26,252 nucleotides of DNA, taken from JAVBPA01 sp031549925 (GTDB lineage: Bacteria > Bacillota > Clostridia > Oscillospirales > CAG-272). Both the position numbers and the translations under genes were made by a program. Below the pieces are notes generated by a model, which saw nothing but the letters and a program-made list of their open reading frames with translations, was not told the origin of the DNA and made no database searches. The DNA is taken from NCBI GenBank assembly GCA_031549925.1, contig JAVBPA010000009.1, forward strand, positions 1 through 26,252. The letters are read 5' to 3'. Shown in pieces: positions 23,512 through 26,252 of this stretch (positions are counted from its first letter, which is position 1; the number at the start of each line of letters is the position of its first letter).

Positions 23512-24340
23512 TTTTATTTATCTCCCCGAACATACGGCAAGCGTGATTTTCCGCTTCTATATATGATTTGTTCCGTGTTATTAATTCGTCATAATTAACC
23601 TGATGACCGTCAAAATCAGGACCGTCAACACAAGCGAATTTCACTTTTCCTCCGACAGTTACACGGCATCCGCCGCACATTCCTGTTCCGTCTATCATTA
23701 TCGGGTTTAAACTTACCATGGTTTTTATTTTATATTCTTCGGTTAGTTTAGCGACAAATTTCATCATAACCGCAGGACCGATTACAACCGCAAGCTCGTA
23801 TTCCGCTCCGTTTGTTATTTCGCTGCGCAAAGCATCGGTTACAAAACCCTTATTGCCGTTTGAGCCGTCGTCGGTAGTTACAATCAATTTATTACACTGT
23901 TCTTTCATTTCATCTTCCAATATAATCAAATCAGAAGAACGGAAACCGGCGATAATATCGGTTTTGCATCCTAATCTGTGAAGTTTTTTCGCCTGCGGAT
24001 ATGCTATAGCGCAGCCTAATCCTCCGCCTATAACAACGGCTCTGTTATAACCCTCAAGTTCGGACGGGCGTCCCAGAGGACCTGCGATGTCAGAAATATA
24101 TTCTTCTGTTTCCAATGTTCCGAGAAATTTTGTGGTAGCTCCTACCATCTGATAAATAATTGTAATTTCTCCGGTCTGCACATCGGAATCGTTGATTGTG
24201 AGCGGGATTCTTTCTGATTTCTCATTCGGACATAATATAATAAATTGCCCCGCCTGCGCTTTCGAAGCGATTCTGGGGGCTAATATTTTCATTTGAACAA
24301 CCTGCGGATTTAAATAACGTTTGTATGTGATTTTATACAC
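23504..24340 (-). CDS. nfnA: NADH-dependent reduced ferredoxin:NADP+ oxidoreductase, small subunit (NfnA)
   Basis: This 278-residue ferredoxin-NADP-reductase-fold protein is of the sulfide/dihydroorotate dehydrogenase-like type. It has an N-terminal FAD domain (about 1-95), an NAD-binding domain starting at VVIGGGLGCAIAYP and a C-terminal 2Fe-2S motif with Cys222, Cys225 and Cys237 (GTGMCGGCRVTV, KFACVDGPDFD). Only three Cys are in that motif, so a fourth, non-Cys ligand is implied. Start is a GTG ending at 24340 with GGAG 8 bases upstream. It is followed by nfnB with an 8-base overlap, and the promoter lies at 24388-24416. Confidence 0.9.
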   Translation of the reverse strand: MYKITYKRYLNPQVVQMKILAPRIASKAQAGQFIILCPNEKSERIPLTINDSDVQTGEITIIYQMVGATTKFLGTLETEEYISDIAGPLGRPSELEGYNRAVVIGGGLGCAIAYPQAKKLHRLGCKTDIIAGFRSSDLIILEDEMKEQCNKLIVTTDDGSNGNKGFVTDALRSEITNGAEYELAVVIGPAVMMKFVAKLTEEYKIKTMVSLNPIMIDGTGMCGGCRVTVGGKVKFACVDGPDFDGHQVNYDELITRNKSYIEAENHACRMFGEINKNA

Positions 24341-24387
24341 TGAAACAACTCCGTAATATTTTATAATTAATAATATATATTTTTTCT

Positions 24388-24416
24388 ATTATACCAACAA
24401 ATTATATCACGTACAA
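24388..24416 (-). promoter_or_regulatory. Promoter of the nfnAB operon
   Basis: On the minus strand, -35 TTGTAC (24411-24416), 17 bases and -10 TATAAT (24388-24393). It is back to back with the GntR promoter at 24455-24482. Confidence 0.6.
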
Positions 24417-24454
24417 TATATAAAATAAAATAAAAAAAATATTTTAAAAAGTAC

Positions 24455-24482
24455 TTGACAAAACAAACATAAACTGTATAAT
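24455..24482 (+). promoter_or_regulatory. Promoter of the GntR-ABC operon
   Basis: -35 TTGACA (24455-24460), a 16-base spacer and -10 TATAAT (24477-24482). Confidence 0.83.
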
Positions 24483-24502
24483 TGTATTAGTTCAATAATA
24501 CA
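24483..24502. promoter_or_regulatory. Probable GntR autoregulatory operator
   Basis: A perfect 7-base inverted repeat, tgtatta (24483-24489), gttcaa, taataca (24496-24502), immediately follows the -10 and covers the likely transcription start. A dyad of this form at the promoter of a YtrA-type repressor gene is the expected position for self-repression. Confidence 0.7.
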
Positions 24503-24530
24503 GTATTAAAAAATGAAAGGGGGCAATAAA

Positions 24531-24896
24531 TTGGAATGGAAATTTAAAAACGACCGGCCGGTTTATATACAATTAATAGAACAGCTGGAACTTCGGATAA
24601 TATCGGGTATATATAAAACGGGAGAAAAAATGCCGGGAGTCAGGGAGTTAGCACTTGAAGCTCAAGTTAATCCTAATACAATGCAACGGGCTTTTTCAGA
24701 ACTTGAAGAATTGGAAATAGTGGTAACACAGCGTACGGCAGGGCGGTTCATAACAACCGACAAAGAAAAGATAAACGAATTGCGAAAACAAATTGTAAGC
24801 CGTTATGCCTTGGAATTTTTAGAAATTATGACACAGTACGGTTATTCAAAAGAAGAAGCTATTAATATAATAAAGGAGACTGATGTAAATGTATGA
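24531..24896 (+). CDS. GntR-family repressor, YtrA subfamily
   Basis: This protein has 121 residues from TTG at 24531. The ATG at 24513 lies before the Shine-Dalgarno AAAGGGGG, whereas the TTG is 7 bases after it. The N-terminal winged helix (about 4-72) has PVYIQLIEQLELRI, G-E-K-M-P-G-V-R-E-L-A, VNPNTMQRAFSELE and the wing TAGRFIT. The C-terminal part (about 75-121) is the short helical YtrA-type dimerisation region with no ligand domain. Such regulators repress their own operon with a downstream ABC exporter, often relieved by wall-active antibiotics or lipid stress. The ABC ATPase gene overlaps its stop by 8 bases, and an operator is at 24483-24502. Confidence 0.92.
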   Translation: MEWKFKNDRPVYIQLIEQLELRIISGIYKTGEKMPGVRELALEAQVNPNTMQRAFSELEELEIVVTQRTAGRFITTDKEKINELRKQIVSRYALEFLEIMTQYGYSKEEAINIIKETDVNV

Positions 24897-25638
24897 TGTT
24901 TTCGGTACGGTCAAAAACCGTCCCCAAGATAATAACGATGATTATGTTTTAAATTGCAAAGGAATTGTTAAGCGTTATACCGGAATAAATAAAATATTGG
25001 ATGAACTCGATATAAAGCTTGCGAGAGGCCGCATAGCAGGTTTGCTCGGACCTAACGGAAGCGGCAAAACTACATTGATAAAATTGATTGCCGGTCTGTT
25101 AACCCCGGAAAGCGGAGAAATATTGATCGATGGCCATAAACCGGGAATCGAAACAAAACGTATAGTTTCATATCTTCCCGAAAGAACATTTTTGGATAAA
25201 CGTTTAAAGGTTTCCGAAATAATTAAGCTTTACAGCAGCTTTTATACCGATTTTTCCATCGAACGTGCTGATAGAATGCTTGATAGATTATCTATCGATA
25301 AAACCGCAAAACTCAGCACTTTGTCAAAAGGAACAATAGAAAAAGTACAGCTTATAGCCGTTATGAGCCGGGACGCGCAATTATATCTGCTCGACGAACC
25401 TATCGGAGGAGTTGACCCTGCTGCCCGCGATTATATTATAAACACAATAATAACAAATTATAATGAAAATGCTGCGGTTTTGATTTCAACTCATATTATA
25501 GCGGATGTAGAACGTATATTGGATGATGCTTTTTTTATCTCAAAAGGTAAAATTTCGCTTGCTATGTCTGTCGATGATATAAGACAAAAAAAGGGTATGT
25601 CAGTTGATCAACTTTTTAGGGAGGAATTCAGATGTTAG
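24889..25638 (+). CDS. ABC transporter ATP-binding protein (YtrB-like)
   Basis: This is a 249-residue ABC ATPase. Walker A is GPNGSGKTT (54-62), the signature motif is LSKGT (145-149), Walker B is LYLLDEP (165-171) with catalytic Glu170, and the switch His202 is in STH. LSKG in place of LSGG is usual in this GntR-linked subfamily as far as I recall. It would power the membrane protein that follows, as a CcmA/YtrB-type exporter. Its ATG overlaps the repressor stop and its stop overlaps the permease ATG by 7 bases, so all three are translationally coupled. Confidence 0.93.
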   Translation: MYDVFGTVKNRPQDNNDDYVLNCKGIVKRYTGINKILDELDIKLARGRIAGLLGPNGSGKTTLIKLIAGLLTPESGEILIDGHKPGIETKRIVSYLPERTFLDKRLKVSEIIKLYSSFYTDFSIERADRMLDRLSIDKTAKLSTLSKGTIEKVQLIAVMSRDAQLYLLDEPIGGVDPAARDYIINTIITNYNENAAVLISTHIIADVERILDDAFFISKGKISLAMSVDDIRQKKGMSVDQLFREEFRC

Positions 25639-26252
25639 GAAAATTGATTAAATACGAATTGCGCTGCACATATACTTTGCTGCTATTTTTGTATTGTAGT
25701 GTTATCGGATTATCTGTAATCCTGAAAGTTTCCAATTTGCTTATAAAAACTAGCCAGATCTTTTCCATGCTGGAATCCTTTTTTACAATTTTATATGTAT
25801 TTATATTAATAGCTTCGTTTGCAGTCACTGCGGTTTTGTTAATTTTAAGATTCGAAAAAAATTTAACGCGTGACGAAGGTTATTTAATGCATATGCTGCC
25901 GGTCAGAACAGAATATCATATATTAGCGAAACTGGTAAACTCTTTTATATGGACGGTAAGCAGTGTAGTAGCCGCTTTGCTTTCAATTTTTATTCTTGCT
26001 TATTATAAGGGTATATTCAATGACATAGGGGGATTTTTAGATGTTATAAGGAATGAATTGATAGCAATCGGGTTGTATAACAACAATTTGGCTGGATTTA
26101 TAGTAATGGTAGTATTATATGTTATAATAGCGTGTTTTACGCAATACATGATGATATATGCCGCAATATCTATGGGTCAGTTTTTCAGGAAATTCAGAAT
26201 AGGCGGAATGGTGCTGAGTTATTTCATCTTATATTTTGTAAATCAATTTTTT
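25632..26252 (+). CDS. ABC transporter permease-like membrane protein, 5' part (runs off the window)
   Basis: The ATG at 25632 overlaps the ATPase stop and is preceded by AGGGAGG. The frame stays open for all 207 codons to the window end. MLGKLIKYELRCTY is the typical start of ABC-2-like permeases linked to GntR regulators. Hydrophobic segments lie near residues 16-32, 52-73, 104-130 and 155-185, with a cytoplasmic loop (FEKNLTRDEGYLMHMLPV) carrying the common T-x-D-E-G-Y-L-M-x-x-L-P motif. The substrate is unknown. At least one more membrane segment probably follows the window edge. Confidence 0.85.
   Translation, partial: MLGKLIKYELRCTYTLLLFLYCSVIGLSVILKVSNLLIKTSQIFSMLESFFTILYVFILIASFAVTAVLLILRFEKNLTRDEGYLMHMLPVRTEYHILAKLVNSFIWTVSSVVAALLSIFILAYYKGIFNDIGGFLDVIRNELIAIGLYNNNLAGFIVMVVLYVIIACFTQYMMIYAAISMGQFFRKFRIGGMVLSYFILYFVNQFF

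Noticed and set aside
25321..25340. LSKG instead of LSGG in the ABC signature motif
   Set aside because: From memory this variant is common among GntR-linked ABC ATPases, and all other motifs are intact, so it is not evidence of inactivity.

Overview
The window is AT-rich chromosomal DNA whose gene content fits an uncultured monoderm member of the Clostridia, probably a gut lineage. The clues are a sigma-G-like sporulation factor, a CwlD-type amidase, a YerB/DUF3048 lipoprotein, a DUF4830 protein, an NfnAB pair, an ECF S component, short intergenic gaps and many consensus sigma-A promoters (TTGACA-17-TATAAT). Several genes appear to use TTG or GTG starts placed by strong Shine-Dalgarno sequences. 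No transposase, phage gene, CRISPR array or rRNA was seen. The taxonomic placement is inference from gene content only.

Layout. 1-1144 (minus): the 5' part of a Thr/Pro/Val-repeat lipoprotein, then a histidine phosphatase with an altered catalytic motif. 1182-1481 (minus): promoter, tRNA-Leu(UAA), initiator tRNA-fMet and terminator. 1521-4847: PhnP-like metallohydrolase, DUF4830 membrane protein, glycerol-1-phosphate dehydrogenase-like enzyme and FucU mutarotase. 4949-8884: D,D-carboxypeptidase, Xer-type recombinase, an unknown membrane protein and a CwlD-like amidase. 9098-11184 (minus): a two-gene operon encoding a PilP/GspC-like protein with 9-residue tandem repeats and a membrane-anchored LysM protein carrying secretin N-type domains. 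11545-14759: an orphan Cys-rich small protein, a URO-D-family protein, a small conserved protein, and a TSCPD/glutathione peroxidase pair. 15119-20360: YerB lipoprotein, a 1057-residue Cache-PAS-GGDEF-REC-PAS protein, and an N-terminally truncated sigma-G-like factor. 20642-22009: ECF S component and PHP phosphoesterase. 22120-24340 (minus): nfnA-nfnB. 24531 to the end: YtrA-type GntR repressor, ABC ATPase and the start of its permease.

Together these suggest three themes. One is envelope and cell-wall maintenance (carboxypeptidase, amidase, LysM protein, lipoproteins with acidic/Thr-rich linkers). The second is redox and electron balancing (NfnAB, glutathione peroxidase). The third is signalling and export (c-di-GMP protein, ABC exporter under its own repressor).

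The most unusual item is the 9098-11184 operon. It pairs the two inner-membrane-side interaction partners of type II secretion/type IV pilus machines (GspC/PilP-like and secretin N0-like) with no outer-membrane secretin barrel, in what looks like a single-membrane cell. Other items worth a look are the truncated sigma-G, the Cys-rich orphan at 11545, and a family of small hairpin-forming intergenic repeats.
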